From: JAZTYK01 sp045636925
Lineage (GTDB): Bacteria > Bacillota > Clostridia > Oscillospirales > Butyricicoccaceae
NCBI GenBank assembly: GCA_045636925.1
Contig: JAZTYK010000005.1
Location: 41,264-105,263, forward strand
Length of the DNA stretch: 64,000 nucleotides
Direction of reading: 5' to 3'
Numbering within the stretch: position 1 is the stretch's first letter; every line of letters starts with the position of its first letter. The position numbers and the translations under genes are program-made. The notes beneath the pieces are model-generated. The model saw only the letters and a program-made list of their open reading frames with translations. It did not search any database and was not told the origin of the DNA. Below are positions 49,362 through 57,985 of this stretch, in pieces.

Positions 49362-49597
49362 CCGTGAAGGGGAAGCGCAAGGAACTTGCCGTCACAGAGA
49401 GCCGGGGGCATTGGCTGAAACCCCGGGCGCCGGACACCGAAGCGCCACCACCCCAGAGGAGCGCCCCGAACAGAAGTAGGCGGCGACGGTATGCCCCGTT
49501 ACGGCAATACAAGGTAGCACACGCTATGAAGCAGAGTGGGACCGCGGAATGTACTTTCGCCTCTGCATCCGTTTTCGGATGCTGAGGCTTTTGTTTT
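49362..49597 (+). ncRNA. T-box leader, threonine-responsive
   Basis: The 400-bp gap before thrS holds a T-box. The T-box sequence AGAGTGGGACCGCGGAA (49534-49550) includes the tRNA-acceptor-pairing TGGG. Upstream, the AGAGAGCCGGGGG...CCCCGGGC arm (49397-49428) is the distal stem I type, and the codon ACC at 49436-49438 (in GGACACCGAAG) is a plausible specifier for tRNA(Thr). A terminator with GCCTC-T-GCATCCG and CGGATGC-T-GAGGC (49559-49588) and T runs ends the leader. Uncharged tRNA(Thr) would be expected to prevent termination. Only specifier position is a judgement. Confidence 0.88.
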
Positions 49598-49637
49598 TGC
49601 TAAGAAAATATTTGCATCATAAAAGGAGAGAAACACC

Positions 49638-51575
49638 ATGAACATCAAACTGAACGATGGCAGCGTGGTAGAGCTGCAGGACGGTCTGAACGCACTGGAT
49701 GCCGCCAAGCAGATCGACCAGGGTCTGTACAAGGCCGCTTTGGCTTGCGAGATCAACGGCGAGCCCTGCAGTCTGGTCACCCCCCTGAAGGACGGCGACA
49801 CGCTGAAGATCTGCACCTGGGAAGATGAGCTGGGTCGCTGGACCCTGCGCCACACCGCCTCTCACGTACTGGCACAGGCTGTGATGAAGCTGTACCCCGA
49901 GGTAAAGCTGGCCATCGGCCCCGCCATTGAAACCGGTTTTTACTATGACTTTGACCGCGAGACCCCCTTTACGCCCGAGGATCTGAGCAAGATCGAGGCT
50001 GAGATGAAGAAGATCGTCAAGCAGGGTCTGCGTCTGGAGCGCTTTGAGCTGCCCCGTGCCGAAGCCATTGCCAAGATGGAAGAAGCCGGCCAGCCCTACA
50101 AGGTGGAACTGATCAACGATCTGCCCGAGGATGCCGTGATTTCCTTCTACAAGCAGGGTGATTTTGTGGATCTGTGCGCAGGTCCCCATCTGCCCAGCAC
50201 CAGCGGCGTGAAGGCTTTCAAGCTGACCTCCTGCACCGGTGCTTACTGGCGCGGTGACTCCAGCCGCAAGATGCTGCAGCGCATTTACGGTACTGCCTTT
50301 ACCAAGAAGGAAGACATGGAGGCGTTTCTGGCCGCACAGGAAGAAGCACGCAAGCGCGACCACAACAAGCTGGGTCGTGAGCTGGAATACTTTACGACGG
50401 TCGATGTCATCGGTCAGGGTCTGCCCATTCTGCTGCCCAAGGGTGCAAAGGTCATCCAGCAGCTGCAGCGCTGGATCGAGGATGAAGAGGCCAAGCGGGG
50501 CTATCTGCTGACCAAGACCCCCCTGATGGCGAAGCGTGATCTGTACAAGATCTCCGGCCACTGGGATCATTACCGTGACGGCATGTTCATTCTGGGCGAT
50601 CCCGATGATGAGACCAAGGAGTGCTTTGCCCTGCGTCCCATGACTTGCCCCTTCCAGTATCAGGCTTATCTGAACCGTCAGCGTTCTTACCGCGACCTGC
50701 CCATGCGTTTGGGCGAGACCTCTACCCTGTTCCGCAACGAGGACAGCGGTGAGATGCACGGTCTTATCCGCGTGCGCCAGTTCACCATTTCCGAGGGTCA
50801 TCTGGTACTGCGTCCCGATCAGCTGGCAGAAGAGTTCCGCGGCTGCTTTGAGCTGGCCAACTACTGCCTGGAGACCCTGGGCCTGAAGGAGGACTGCTCC
50901 TTCCGGTTCTCTCAGTGGGATCCCAACAACACCGACAAGTACGAGGGCACTGTGGAGCAGTGGGAGACTGCGCAGGGTGTCATGAAAGAGATCCTGGACG
51001 ATCTGGGCATCGACTACAAGGTGGGCATTGACGAGGCCGCCTTCTATGGCCCCAAGCTGGACATTCAGATCAAGAACGTCTTTGGCAAGGAAGACACCCT
51101 GATCACCATTCAGATCGATATGCTGCTGGCTGAGAAGTTTGGTATGTACTACATCGACGAGAACGGCGAAAAGGCACTGCCCTATATCATCCACCGTACC
51201 TCCATGGGTTGCTACGAGCGCACCCTGGCGCTGCTGATCGAAAAGTACGCCGGCGCGCTGCCCACCTGGATGAGTCCCGAGCAGGTGCGCATCCTGCCCA
51301 TCACCGACCGCACTCTGGAATATTCCAAGGCTGTCAAGGCTAAGCTGGAGGCCGTAGGCGTCCGCGTAGAGCTGGATGAGCGCAGCGAGAAGATCGGCAA
51401 GAAGATCCGCGACGCACAGCTGGAGAAGGTACCTTACATGCTGGTTCTGGGCGATAAGGAAGCCGAGGCCGGACAGGTTGCCGTCCGCAGCCGCAAGACC
51501 GGTGAGACCGAAGTCATGGATACCGATGCCTTTGTGGCCAAGATCCTGATGGAGATCGCAACCCGCGCAAAATAA
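49638..51575 (+). CDS. thrS: Threonyl-tRNA synthetase
   Basis: Charges tRNA(Thr). The 645 residues show the TGS domain (1-60, IKLNDGSVVELQDGLNALDA), the editing SAD domain with HTASHVLAQAVMKLYP and CAGPHLPSTSGVKAF, the class II catalytic core (about 245-540; motif 2 around MRLGETSTLFRNEDSGEM, motif 3 LPYIIHRTSMGCYERTLALL) and the anticodon-binding domain (about 545-645). AAGGAGAG precedes the ATG. Controlled by the T-box upstream. Confidence 0.97.
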   Translation: MNIKLNDGSVVELQDGLNALDAAKQIDQGLYKAALACEINGEPCSLVTPLKDGDTLKICTWEDELGRWTLRHTASHVLAQAVMKLYPEVKLAIGPAIETGFYYDFDRETPFTPEDLSKIEAEMKKIVKQGLRLERFELPRAEAIAKMEEAGQPYKVELINDLPEDAVISFYKQGDFVDLCAGPHLPSTSGVKAFKLTSCTGAYWRGDSSRKMLQRIYGTAFTKKEDMEAFLAAQEEARKRDHNKLGRELEYFTTVDVIGQGLPILLPKGAKVIQQLQRWIEDEEAKRGYLLTKTPLMAKRDLYKISGHWDHYRDGMFILGDPDDETKECFALRPMTCPFQYQAYLNRQRSYRDLPMRLGETSTLFRNEDSGEMHGLIRVRQFTISEGHLVLRPDQLAEEFRGCFELANYCLETLGLKEDCSFRFSQWDPNNTDKYEGTVEQWETAQGVMKEILDDLGIDYKVGIDEAAFYGPKLDIQIKNVFGKEDTLITIQIDMLLAEKFGMYYIDENGEKALPYIIHRTSMGCYERTLALLIEKYAGALPTWMSPEQVRILPITDRTLEYSKAVKAKLEAVGVRVELDERSEKIGKKIRDAQLEKVPYMLVLGDKEAEAGQVAVRSRKTGETEVMDTDAFVAKILMEIATRAK

Positions 51576-51589
51576 GAGATCAAACAACC

Positions 51590-51618
51590 TCGCCCCGGAG
51601 TATCAAGCCCCGGGGCGA
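51590..51618 (+). other. Hairpin between thrS and the dCMP deaminase gene
   Basis: TCGCCCCGG with CCGGGGCGA and no T tail; a processing or partial terminator structure. Confidence 0.4.
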
Positions 51619-51642
51619 TGCAATAAAGAAAGGATGAGCCCC

Positions 51643-52152
51643 GTGAAACGAACCGATTATATTTCCTGGGACGAATACTTTATGGGCGTTGCTCTGCTGG
51701 CTTCCATGCGCAGCAAGGACCCCTCTACCCAGGTGGGTGCCTGCATCGTAGGTCCCGACAACATCATTCTGTCCACCGGCTACAACGGCTTTCCCCGGGG
51801 CTGCTCGGACGATGAGTTTCCCTGGGCCAGAGAAGGCGCAGAGACCGAGACCAAGTATCCTTTTGTGGTGCACGCCGAGCTGAACGCCATCCTCAATGCC
51901 GGCGGCAAGAGCCTGCGGGGCGCACGCATTTATGTGGCGCTGTTCCCCTGCAACGAGTGCGCCAAGAGCATCATTCAGGCCGGCATCAGCGAGGTCATTT
52001 ATCTGTCCGATAAGTATGCCAACACCCCCGGCACCCGGATGTCCAAGCGGATGCTGAATGCAGCCGGTGTGACCCTGCGTCAGCTGGAACCCAGCCGGGA
52101 AGAACTGACACTGAACTTCCGCGCTGAACCCAAGCGCGTGGAGTTTAAGTAA
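51643..52152 (+). CDS. Deoxycytidylate deaminase (dCMP deaminase)
   Basis: Converts dCMP to dUMP for thymidylate synthesis. The 169-residue product starts at GTG 51643, giving VKRTDYISWDEYFMGVALL, the usual N-terminus of this family; AAAGGA lies 8 bases upstream, whereas the ATG at 51634 sits directly on that site. Zinc ligands are in VVHAELNAILNAG (His, catalytic Glu) and LFPCNECAKSII (two Cys). The gene lies 67 bp after thrS and may be cotranscribed. A strong terminator follows. Confidence 0.93.
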   Translation: MKRTDYISWDEYFMGVALLASMRSKDPSTQVGACIVGPDNIILSTGYNGFPRGCSDDEFPWAREGAETETKYPFVVHAELNAILNAGGKSLRGARIYVALFPCNECAKSIIQAGISEVIYLSDKYANTPGTRMSKRMLNAAGVTLRQLEPSREELTLNFRAEPKRVEFK

Positions 52153-52166
52153 CGCACAACCGAACG

Positions 52167-52200
52167 AAAAAAAGACACCCCGGCGGGGTGTCTTTTTTTA
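52167..52200. terminator. Bidirectional terminator between dCMP deaminase and xpt
   Basis: AAAAAAGACACCCC pairs with GGGGTGTCTTTTTT around CG(GC) and has A/T runs on both sides. Confidence 0.88.
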
Positions 52201-52212
52201 TTTGCACTTGCT

Positions 52213-52797
52213 TTACACTTGTTCTCTGAAGGTGATGGTGCCGGTGGTTGCGTCCATGGATTCTACGATGGCAAGGGATTCCAGCGGATAACCCATTTGG
52301 CGGATGATCTTGCCGCCCTCCTGGAAGCCTTTTTCAATGACAATGCCCAAGCCCTCGATGGTGACGCCGGCGGCTTCTGCAATGAAAATCAAACCTTGCA
52401 GTGCGCAGCCGTTGGCAAGGAAATCGTCGATGATCAGCACGTGGTCATCGGGGCTGAGGAACTTTTTGGACACGATAACTTGATTTTTGTTCTTATGTGT
52501 GTAGGATTCCACCTCTGCGATGTACACGGCACCGTCCATCTTGAGGGACTTTGCCTTTTTGGCAAAGACCATGGGCACGCCAAACTCACGGGCAACAAAG
52601 GCGGCAATGCCAATGCCGGAAGCCTCGATGGTCAGTACCTTGGTGATGGGTTTATCGGCAAAACGGCGCTTGAACTCTTTGCCGATCTCTTCCAGCAAGG
52701 CAATATCCATTTGGTGGTTGAGAAAGCTGTCTACCTTCAGCACATTACCGGGCTTGACAACGCCGTCTTTTACAATTCGTTCTTCTAAAAAGTTCAT
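52213..52797 (-). CDS. xpt: Xanthine phosphoribosyltransferase
   Basis: Salvages xanthine to XMP with PRPP. The 194 residues match the family: MNFLEERIVKDGVVKPGNVL at the start, KVDSFLNHQMDIALLEEIGK, ASGIGIAAFVAREFGVPMVF, and the PRPP motif HVLIIDDFLANGCALQGLIF near 125. It ends in the usual ESMDATTGTITFRE. The gap upstream is only 49 bp and contains no purine riboswitch; it is likely cotranscribed with the HD gene before it. Confidence 0.95.
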   Translation of the reverse strand: MNFLEERIVKDGVVKPGNVLKVDSFLNHQMDIALLEEIGKEFKRRFADKPITKVLTIEASGIGIAAFVAREFGVPMVFAKKAKSLKMDGAVYIAEVESYTHKNKNQVIVSKKFLSPDDHVLIIDDFLANGCALQGLIFIAEAAGVTIEGLGIVIEKGFQEGGKIIRQMGYPLESLAIVESMDATTGTITFREQV

Positions 52798-52846
52798 TTC
52801 GTTCCCCTTCCTTTGGTCTGTGCGCCAAACGCAGAAGTGTTGTCTG

Positions 52847-53506
52847 TCAAATCAGCTGCTGCTCGTTGATCATCAGCTTGAACTCCAGCCCCAGGCGCTC
52901 TGCTGCACGGCGACACATGGTCATGCGCTTGAGGAAGATCTCGAAATAATCCATCACGCTGCCGTAGCGGGTATCGACGTCCAGCTTCAGCTTTACCAGC
53001 GTATGTGCCTGATTGATCTTCAGTTCAGAACCCTTGACGGAGTAGTTGACCCGGTCGTGGATATCGAAGGTGGCAAAGTCGGTGTTGCGGACACGGCTGC
53101 GACGGACATCGGACTTGTCGGCCAGAATCAGCGCAGCGGCCACAGCATTTACCGGCACGCCGGTGCCTTCGTCGTGGTTGCCGATGGCGGTGACGATGGT
53201 GGAGATCTCTTCGGCATCCATGCCCATATTATCCAGAATACGGAAGGCCATCACGGCGCCGCTCTGGCTGTGATCGGCACGGTTTACCAGATTGCCGATG
53301 TCGTGCAGATAACCGGCGATCTGCGCCAGCTCGATGGTGCGCTGGGGATAGCCCAGCGTCTCGAGAATGTATTTTGCCGTTTCGGATACACGGGTCACGT
53401 GGGCAAAGCTGTGCTCGGTGAAGCCCAGCGCCGCCAGAGATTCGTCGGCACGGGTGATGTAGGTTTTAATGGCGGGATTTTGCTTGATTTGTTCTAATGT
53501 GATCAT
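52847..53506 (-). CDS. HD-domain protein
   Basis: A 219-residue HD-superfamily protein. The metal sites are EHSFAHVTRVSETAKYILET near residue 33, IAGYLHDIGNLVNRADHSQS near 70 (HD pair) and AIGNHDEGTG near 110. The C-terminal part (VKLKLDVDTRYGSVMDYFEI, FLKRMTMCRRAAERLG) is conserved in clostridial relatives. The ATG at 53506 follows AAGGAGGAG. Located between pyridoxamine kinase and xpt in a leftward set; phosphohydrolase activity on a nucleotide is plausible but unproven. Confidence 0.88.
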   Translation of the reverse strand: MITLEQIKQNPAIKTYITRADESLAALGFTEHSFAHVTRVSETAKYILETLGYPQRTIELAQIAGYLHDIGNLVNRADHSQSGAVMAFRILDNMGMDAEEISTIVTAIGNHDEGTGVPVNAVAAALILADKSDVRRSRVRNTDFATFDIHDRVNYSVKGSELKINQAHTLVKLKLDVDTRYGSVMDYFEIFLKRMTMCRRAAERLGLEFKLMINEQQLI

Positions 53507-53520
53507 GGGGTCTCCTCCTT

Positions 53521-54360
53521 TTATCGGGACGCGGGGCTGCCCAGCCGCCACAACTCCTGCTCATAGCAGGTGCCGTACCAGCGGCCATCGGAGGCAGCCA
53601 ATGTAGTTTTGATGCATTGTAAAGCAAAGTCAGCGGCGCGGCGCGCGGCTTGCTGGGGGGTGTGCCCCTGCAGCAGGCTGCCGGTAAGGACACTGGCAAA
53701 AATATCGCCGGTGCCGAAATAGCCGCGGGCGGCTTTTTCATGGAAGTAAGTAAAAACGTTGCCGCCGCGGGTCTTGCCGGCAATGCCCAACGTGTCATCG
53801 GGACCGGCAACACCGGTGAGAATGACGGTTTCGGGGCCCAGCGCCAGCAGGCCTTCCAGCAGGGAGTTCAATGCCGCGGCATCGGGTGTGGGATCATAGT
53901 CACGATCCAGCAGCAGTGCGGCTTCGGTCAGGTTGGGCACCAGCACCTTTGCCTTGCGGCACAGGGACTTGGTGGCGGCGATGCGGTGCTGATCAAAGCC
54001 CCGGTAAGGCTTGCCGTTGTCGCCCATCACCGGGTCTACCACCACGATACAGCCGGGAGCTGTCAGTTTATCCACCACTTCTCCCGCCAACGCTGCCTGT
54101 ACGGGAGCAGCCAGATAGCCCAGATACATACCGTCAAAGCGCAGGTCTTGCTTGCGCCAGTGGGCGATGATTTCGGTCATCTGCTGAGTCAGCGGCTGGA
54201 AGGTGGCATCGGAAAATCCGGTATGGGTGCTAAGCAGGGCTGTAGGCAGCAATGCGCACTCCAGACCCATGGCAGTGAGCACAGGCAGAGCGGTGCTGCC
54301 GGAGCTTTTGCCCAAGCAGGCGAAAGCCTGCACAGTAAGCACACGGGGTTGATTGTTCAT
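53521..54360 (-). CDS. Pyridoxamine/pyridoxal kinase (ribokinase fold)
   Basis: A 279-residue vitamin B6 salvage kinase, forming pyridoxal phosphate precursors. RVLTVQAFACLGKSSGSTAL starts the fold, LLSTHTGFSDATFQPLTQQM and VVVDPVMGDNGKPYRGFD are typical, and the catalytic GARGYFGTGDIFASVLTGSL-like region near 230 carries the GTGD anion hole. I chose the ATG at 54360 after AAAGGAG. The VTT gene upstream ends 61 bp away; HD and xpt genes follow after 14 and 49 bp. Confidence 0.92.
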   Translation of the reverse strand: MNNQPRVLTVQAFACLGKSSGSTALPVLTAMGLECALLPTALLSTHTGFSDATFQPLTQQMTEIIAHWRKQDLRFDGMYLGYLAAPVQAALAGEVVDKLTAPGCIVVVDPVMGDNGKPYRGFDQHRIAATKSLCRKAKVLVPNLTEAALLLDRDYDPTPDAAALNSLLEGLLALGPETVILTGVAGPDDTLGIAGKTRGGNVFTYFHEKAARGYFGTGDIFASVLTGSLLQGHTPQQAARRAADFALQCIKTTLAASDGRWYGTCYEQELWRLGSPASR

Positions 54361-54421
54361 CGGATCATTCTCCTTTGGATCCATCCTGTCGGGATGCTTA
54401 TATATGCGATCCGGCTGCGGA

Positions 54422-55126
54422 TCATTCTTCCTTGCTGCGACGCTCTTTGCGGGCGGCATGTGCATCCTTCAGCCGATGATAAAAATACAAACCTACGGCA
54501 CTGATGATGCCGGCAGCGCCAAAGACAATGGCAGCCTGCAGATAGCTTTGGGTGCCCAGTGCGTCACCGCCCAGTGTAGAGGTGACCACCGAGGGAATGC
54601 GGGCAAAGAAGCTGATGGCGATCCATGTGGGCAGCTTTATTTCGGTGAGGCCCACAAAGTAGCACAGCAAGTCTTTGGGTGTGCCGGGGATGAAAAACAC
54701 CAGAAAAACCAAACGATTCAGCCGCTTGCTATCCTGCAAAAAACGCAGGGAGCGGATTTTTTCGATGGGGAAGAAAACCTCTACCAGGCGAATGCCCAGC
54801 TTGCGCACCAGCAAAAACACCAGTGTGCTGCCGATGGCAATACCGATCAGGCAAAGCAGTGTGCCCTCTACGGCACCAAAGGTATAGCCTGCGCCGATCT
54901 CCAGCGGTTCACCGGGAATAATGGCAACGATGACCTGCAGAATCACCATGCCGATAAAGAGCAGCTTGCCCCAAATGCCGTATTCCTGCACCCAGTCGCG
55001 GAAGGCCTGGGGTTGGGAGACAAACCGTATCATAGGTACACCGATGCGCCATGCCACCAGCACAGCAAACAATACGACTACCACACCGGCAAGCCATGCT
55101 GCCAGTTTCTTGTGTCCTTCGGTCAA
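54422..55126 (-). CDS. VTT-domain (SNARE-associated, TVP38/TMEM64) membrane protein
   Basis: A 234-residue integral membrane protein with about five helices. The central VTT features are present: IIPGEPLEIGAGYTFGAVEG near residue 68 and FFIPGTPKDLLCYFVGLTEI near 145. DedA-like members act in lipid scrambling or undecaprenyl phosphate transport, so envelope lipid traffic is a reasonable guess. Start is TTG at 55126, preceded by GGGGGGAG; no ATG gives a complete first helix. The gap of 254 bp upstream holds only the terminator of the next gene. Confidence 0.9.
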   Translation of the reverse strand: MTEGHKKLAAWLAGVVVVLFAVLVAWRIGVPMIRFVSQPQAFRDWVQEYGIWGKLLFIGMVILQVIVAIIPGEPLEIGAGYTFGAVEGTLLCLIGIAIGSTLVFLLVRKLGIRLVEVFFPIEKIRSLRFLQDSKRLNRLVFLVFFIPGTPKDLLCYFVGLTEIKLPTWIAISFFARIPSVVTSTLGGDALGTQSYLQAAIVFGAAGIISAVGLYFYHRLKDAHAARKERRSKEE

Positions 55127-55284
55127 GGCTCTCCCCCCTTTTGGTCATATCTCATTCTATTATCGCATGTTCCGTCAAAACTTGCAACGGAAAATGCAAA
55201 AGTTTCAGCCTCTTTCATCGGGACATGCACTGCCGATATTGTTTCCAGCGGACAGCAGGGTCATGCAGCCCCCACGCGCCATAT

Positions 55285-55317
55285 AAAAAGGAACCTTGGC
55301 GCAAGAATGCGCCAAGG
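55285..55317 (-). terminator. Terminator of the superoxide reductase gene
   Basis: On the minus strand CCTTGGCGCA pairs with TGCGCCAAGG, followed by TTC and five T. Confidence 0.82.
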
Positions 55318-55380
55318 CTCATTGGGTAATGAAAGAAAGAGGTGAAATGGTAGTATGATTCAAAGGGATATTGGTAAATC

Positions 55381-55761
55381 TTACAGCGCCTGCTTCCACA
55401 GACCGTGCAGGTTGCAGAAGGCATAAACCGCAACAGGCTTCTCCTTGCCAATCAAAAACTCGGCTTCGGGGGCCTGGCCGGGCTGCAGGTGCTTGCGATA
55501 GATGGCAGACTCGGTCTGCAGGGCGATCCAGGGAATGTAGTGGACCTCTGCCATGGGATGCTCGACAGCACCCACCTTGACGATGACCTTGCCGTCTTCT
55601 ACAACGGGCTGAGGAACATGCTTTTCATGGCTGGCATCTACGGTGCCGGGGATCAGCTCGGTCATTGCCTGACCGCAGCACATCACGGGTACACCGTGGT
55701 CGTCGATCAGTTCGATTTGATTGCCGCAATGCTCACATACAAAAAATCTGGGGTTCATCAT
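55381..55761 (-). CDS. Desulfoferrodoxin (two-iron superoxide reductase)
   Basis: Reduces superoxide to hydrogen peroxide, protecting anaerobes from oxygen. The 126 residues carry the desulforedoxin-like FeCys4 site (CEHCGN and MCCGQ, centre I) and the catalytic centre II ligands in ASHEKHVPQPVVE, EHPMAEVHYIPWIAL and AFCNLHGLWKQ. AAGGAGG precedes the ATG at 55761; a second ATG follows immediately. It is a single gene with its own promoter and terminator. It supports an anaerobic host. Confidence 0.95.
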   Translation of the reverse strand: MMNPRFFVCEHCGNQIELIDDHGVPVMCCGQAMTELIPGTVDASHEKHVPQPVVEDGKVIVKVGAVEHPMAEVHYIPWIALQTESAIYRKHLQPGQAPEAEFLIGKEKPVAVYAFCNLHGLWKQAL

Positions 55762-55828
55762 GGTTATTTCCTCCTTATAACGTAGCCCGGCGTTCCTCCG
55801 GGGTGTGGTTGTTTTAATCTCTACTAAA

Positions 55829-55857
55829 ATGGTATACTATTTTTTCATATTTGTCAA
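55829..55857 (-). promoter_or_regulatory. Promoter of the superoxide reductase gene
   Basis: On the minus strand TTGACA (55857-55852) with TACCAT (55834-55829) at 17 bp or TATACC at 15 bp. The surrounding 100 bp are AT-rich. Confidence 0.55.
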
Positions 55858-55947
55858 CATCTATTTTAAAATATTTTTTCCAAATGAAAAGATTTTTATG
55901 CGCGCGGGGTGTTCACGAACCTACGCTTCTCCTGGTACAGGTTTTCA

Positions 55948-55976
55948 TTGCCAAATCCGATAAAATCCAGTATAAT
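55948..55976 (+). promoter_or_regulatory. Promoter of the DHH-DHH-surE transcript
   Basis: TTGCCA (55948-55953), 17-bp spacer, TATAAT (55971-55976), about 85 bp before the first ATG. Confidence 0.72.
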
Positions 55977-55990
55977 AATATGATACAAGT

Positions 55991-56009
55991 ATCTTGATAT
56001 CATCTTGAT
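55991..56009 (+). repeat. Tandem ATCTTGAT repeats downstream of the promoter
   Basis: ATCTTGAT at 55991-55998 and 56002-56009, 11 bp apart, that is one helical turn. The inverted repeat GATAC-AA-GTATC (55982-55993) overlaps it. A transcription-factor site is possible. Confidence 0.4.
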
Positions 56010-56060
56010 TATATCGTATTTGGCCGATCCCCGCAAAGGATGCGGCAAGGAGGGTTCCCA

Positions 56061-57002
56061 ATGTTTGAAGAGATTCTGGCGCTGATCCGCAGCCATGAAC
56101 GGATCATCCTGCACCGGCACAACAAGCCCGACGGTGATGCCATGGGCAGCCAGTTTGGCATGCTGCATTTGCTGCAGGAAAACTTTCCCGAAAAGGAAAT
56201 CTTTGTTGTGGGCGATGCCCCCGGCACCTATGCCTTTGTCACCGACCGTGAGATGGACGTCCTGCCGGACGAGGCCTTTTCTGAGGCCCTGTGCATCATT
56301 CTGGACAGTGCATCCCGCCCCATGATCAGCGATGAGCGCTATGCTCTGGCCCATGCCACGGCGCGGATCGATCATCACCTGTTCTGCGAAACCATTGCGG
56401 ATGCCGAAGTGATCGACTCCAGCTTTGAAAGCTGCTGCGGCATGATCACTGCCTTTGCGTTGGAAAGTGGCTTGCGGCTGAATGCAAAGGCGGCCAAGGC
56501 GCTGTACACCGGTATGATCACCGATTCCGGCCGCTTCCGCTACGACAGCACCTCCCCCCGCACCTTCCGTCTGGCAGCGGCACTGCGGGAGCAGGACTTT
56601 GACACCAACGAGGTCTTCCGTCAGCTGTATGCCGACGAGTTTGCCGCCAAACGGCTGAAGGCACAGTTTATCTTGAAGATTCAGTTTTCCCCTGCCAATG
56701 TGGCATACATTTACACCACCAAGGAAGAGTTTGACGCGCTGAATGTGGATGTCTTTACCGTGTCCCGGGGCATGGTGGGCACCATGGCCGACATCCGCGG
56801 TGTGGATATTTGGGTGAACTTTACCGAAACCGATAAGGGCGTGCTGTGTGAACTGCGTTCCGGCAAGTACAATATCAATCCTGTTGCGGTGAAATACGGC
56901 GGCGGCGGACATGCCAAGGCCAGCGGTGCCACAGTTGCCGACCGAGCCACGGCTATGGCTATGCTGGCCGATCTGGACGCAATGATGGGAGGCGCACAAT
57001 GA
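56061..57002 (+). CDS. DHH/DHHA1 phosphoesterase, NrnA-like (first copy)
   Basis: A 313-residue manganese-dependent phosphoesterase; NrnA members degrade short oligonucleotides and pAp, and relatives cleave cyclic dinucleotide products. Motifs: IILHRHNKPDGDAMGSQFGM (HxxPDGDA) near 15, IILDSA near 83, RIDHHLFCE (DHH) near 107, GMITDSGRFRYD near 155 and the DHHA1 signature KYGGGGHAKASGAT near 280. AAGGAGGG precedes the ATG. It overlaps a paralogue by 4 bp. Confidence 0.93.
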   Translation: MFEEILALIRSHERIILHRHNKPDGDAMGSQFGMLHLLQENFPEKEIFVVGDAPGTYAFVTDREMDVLPDEAFSEALCIILDSASRPMISDERYALAHATARIDHHLFCETIADAEVIDSSFESCCGMITAFALESGLRLNAKAAKALYTGMITDSGRFRYDSTSPRTFRLAAALREQDFDTNEVFRQLYADEFAAKRLKAQFILKIQFSPANVAYIYTTKEEFDALNVDVFTVSRGMVGTMADIRGVDIWVNFTETDKGVLCELRSGKYNINPVAVKYGGGGHAKASGATVADRATAMAMLADLDAMMGGAQ

Positions 57003-57985
57003 GTTTTGAGAAAAAGAAGGCAATTTTAGAGAAGATCCGGCAATATGATCGGATCATGATCTTCCGCCACGTGCGCAATGACGGCGACTGCGTGGGCGCC
57101 AGTAAGGGTCTGAAGGCCATCATCCGGCTGACCTGGCCGGAAAAGGAAGTCTATGTCATCGATGCGCAGACCTCGGAATATCTGGCGTTTCTCGGTCCCG
57201 AGGATGAGCCGGTTGCCGACGAGCTGTACAAAGATGCCCTGGGCATCGTGGTGGACACCGCCTCGGAGGCGCGCATCTCGAACCCCAAGTATGTGTTGTG
57301 CAAGGAACTGATCAAAATCGACCATCACATCCCACTGGAGGACTACGGCAATCTGAGCTGGGTAGAGGAGGACGCGTCTTCTTGCTGCCAGATGATCGTG
57401 GAGTTTTACAACACCTTTCAAGACCAGCTGAAGATGGATTCCCAGGCCGCCACCTACCTGTTCACCGGCATGGTCACCGACAGCGGCCGCTTTAAGTACA
57501 GCGAAGTAAGTGGCGACACCCTGCGTATGGCAGCCACTCTGCTGGATGTGGGCGTAGATACCGACAAGCTGTTTGCCCGGTTGTATCTGGAGGCCTTTGA
57601 ATATCTGAAGTTCAAGGCCCACATCTACCAGCGGATGCAGGTGACGGAAAACGGCGTGGCATATATTTACATCGACCAGGCCATGCAGGAGGAGTTTGGT
57701 CTCTCCCTGGAGCAGGCCAGCGCCTGCGTGGGCAATCTGGACGGCATCCGGGGCTGCATCTGCTGGATCGCCTTTATTGAAAACGGCGACGATGCCGGCT
57801 CTATTCGGGTGCGTTTGCGCTCTCGCTTTGTGCACATCAACAGCGTGGCCGAGCAGTTCCGCGGCGGCGGCCATGCCTGCGCCAGCGGCGCTACCGTGTA
57901 TAGCCAGGAGGAAGTGCAGGCACTGCTGAGGGAGGCTGACCGGGTGGTCAAGGAATATAAGGACACTCACGAGGGATGGCTATGA
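56999..57985 (+). CDS. DHH/DHHA1 phosphoesterase (second copy)
   Basis: A 328-residue paralogue of the preceding gene: RIMIFRHVRNDGDCVGASKG near 18, IVVDTASEARISNPKY near 85, KIDHHIPLEDYG near 105, GMVTDSGRFKYSEVSGDTLR near 160 and EQFRGGGHACASGAT near 290. The first motif has HVRNDGDC instead of HNKPDGDA, so the copies may differ in substrate. ATGA overlaps on both sides (with the first copy and with surE) suggest tightly coupled translation of all three. Confidence 0.92.
   Translation: MSFEKKKAILEKIRQYDRIMIFRHVRNDGDCVGASKGLKAIIRLTWPEKEVYVIDAQTSEYLAFLGPEDEPVADELYKDALGIVVDTASEARISNPKYVLCKELIKIDHHIPLEDYGNLSWVEEDASSCCQMIVEFYNTFQDQLKMDSQAATYLFTGMVTDSGRFKYSEVSGDTLRMAATLLDVGVDTDKLFARLYLEAFEYLKFKAHIYQRMQVTENGVAYIYIDQAMQEEFGLSLEQASACVGNLDGIRGCICWIAFIENGDDAGSIRVRLRSRFVHINSVAEQFRGGGHACASGATVYSQEEVQALLREADRVVKEYKDTHEGWL

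Noticed and set aside
52798..52846. Purine riboswitch before xpt
   Set aside because: Only 49 bp are available and none of the conserved purine-aptamer loops is present.
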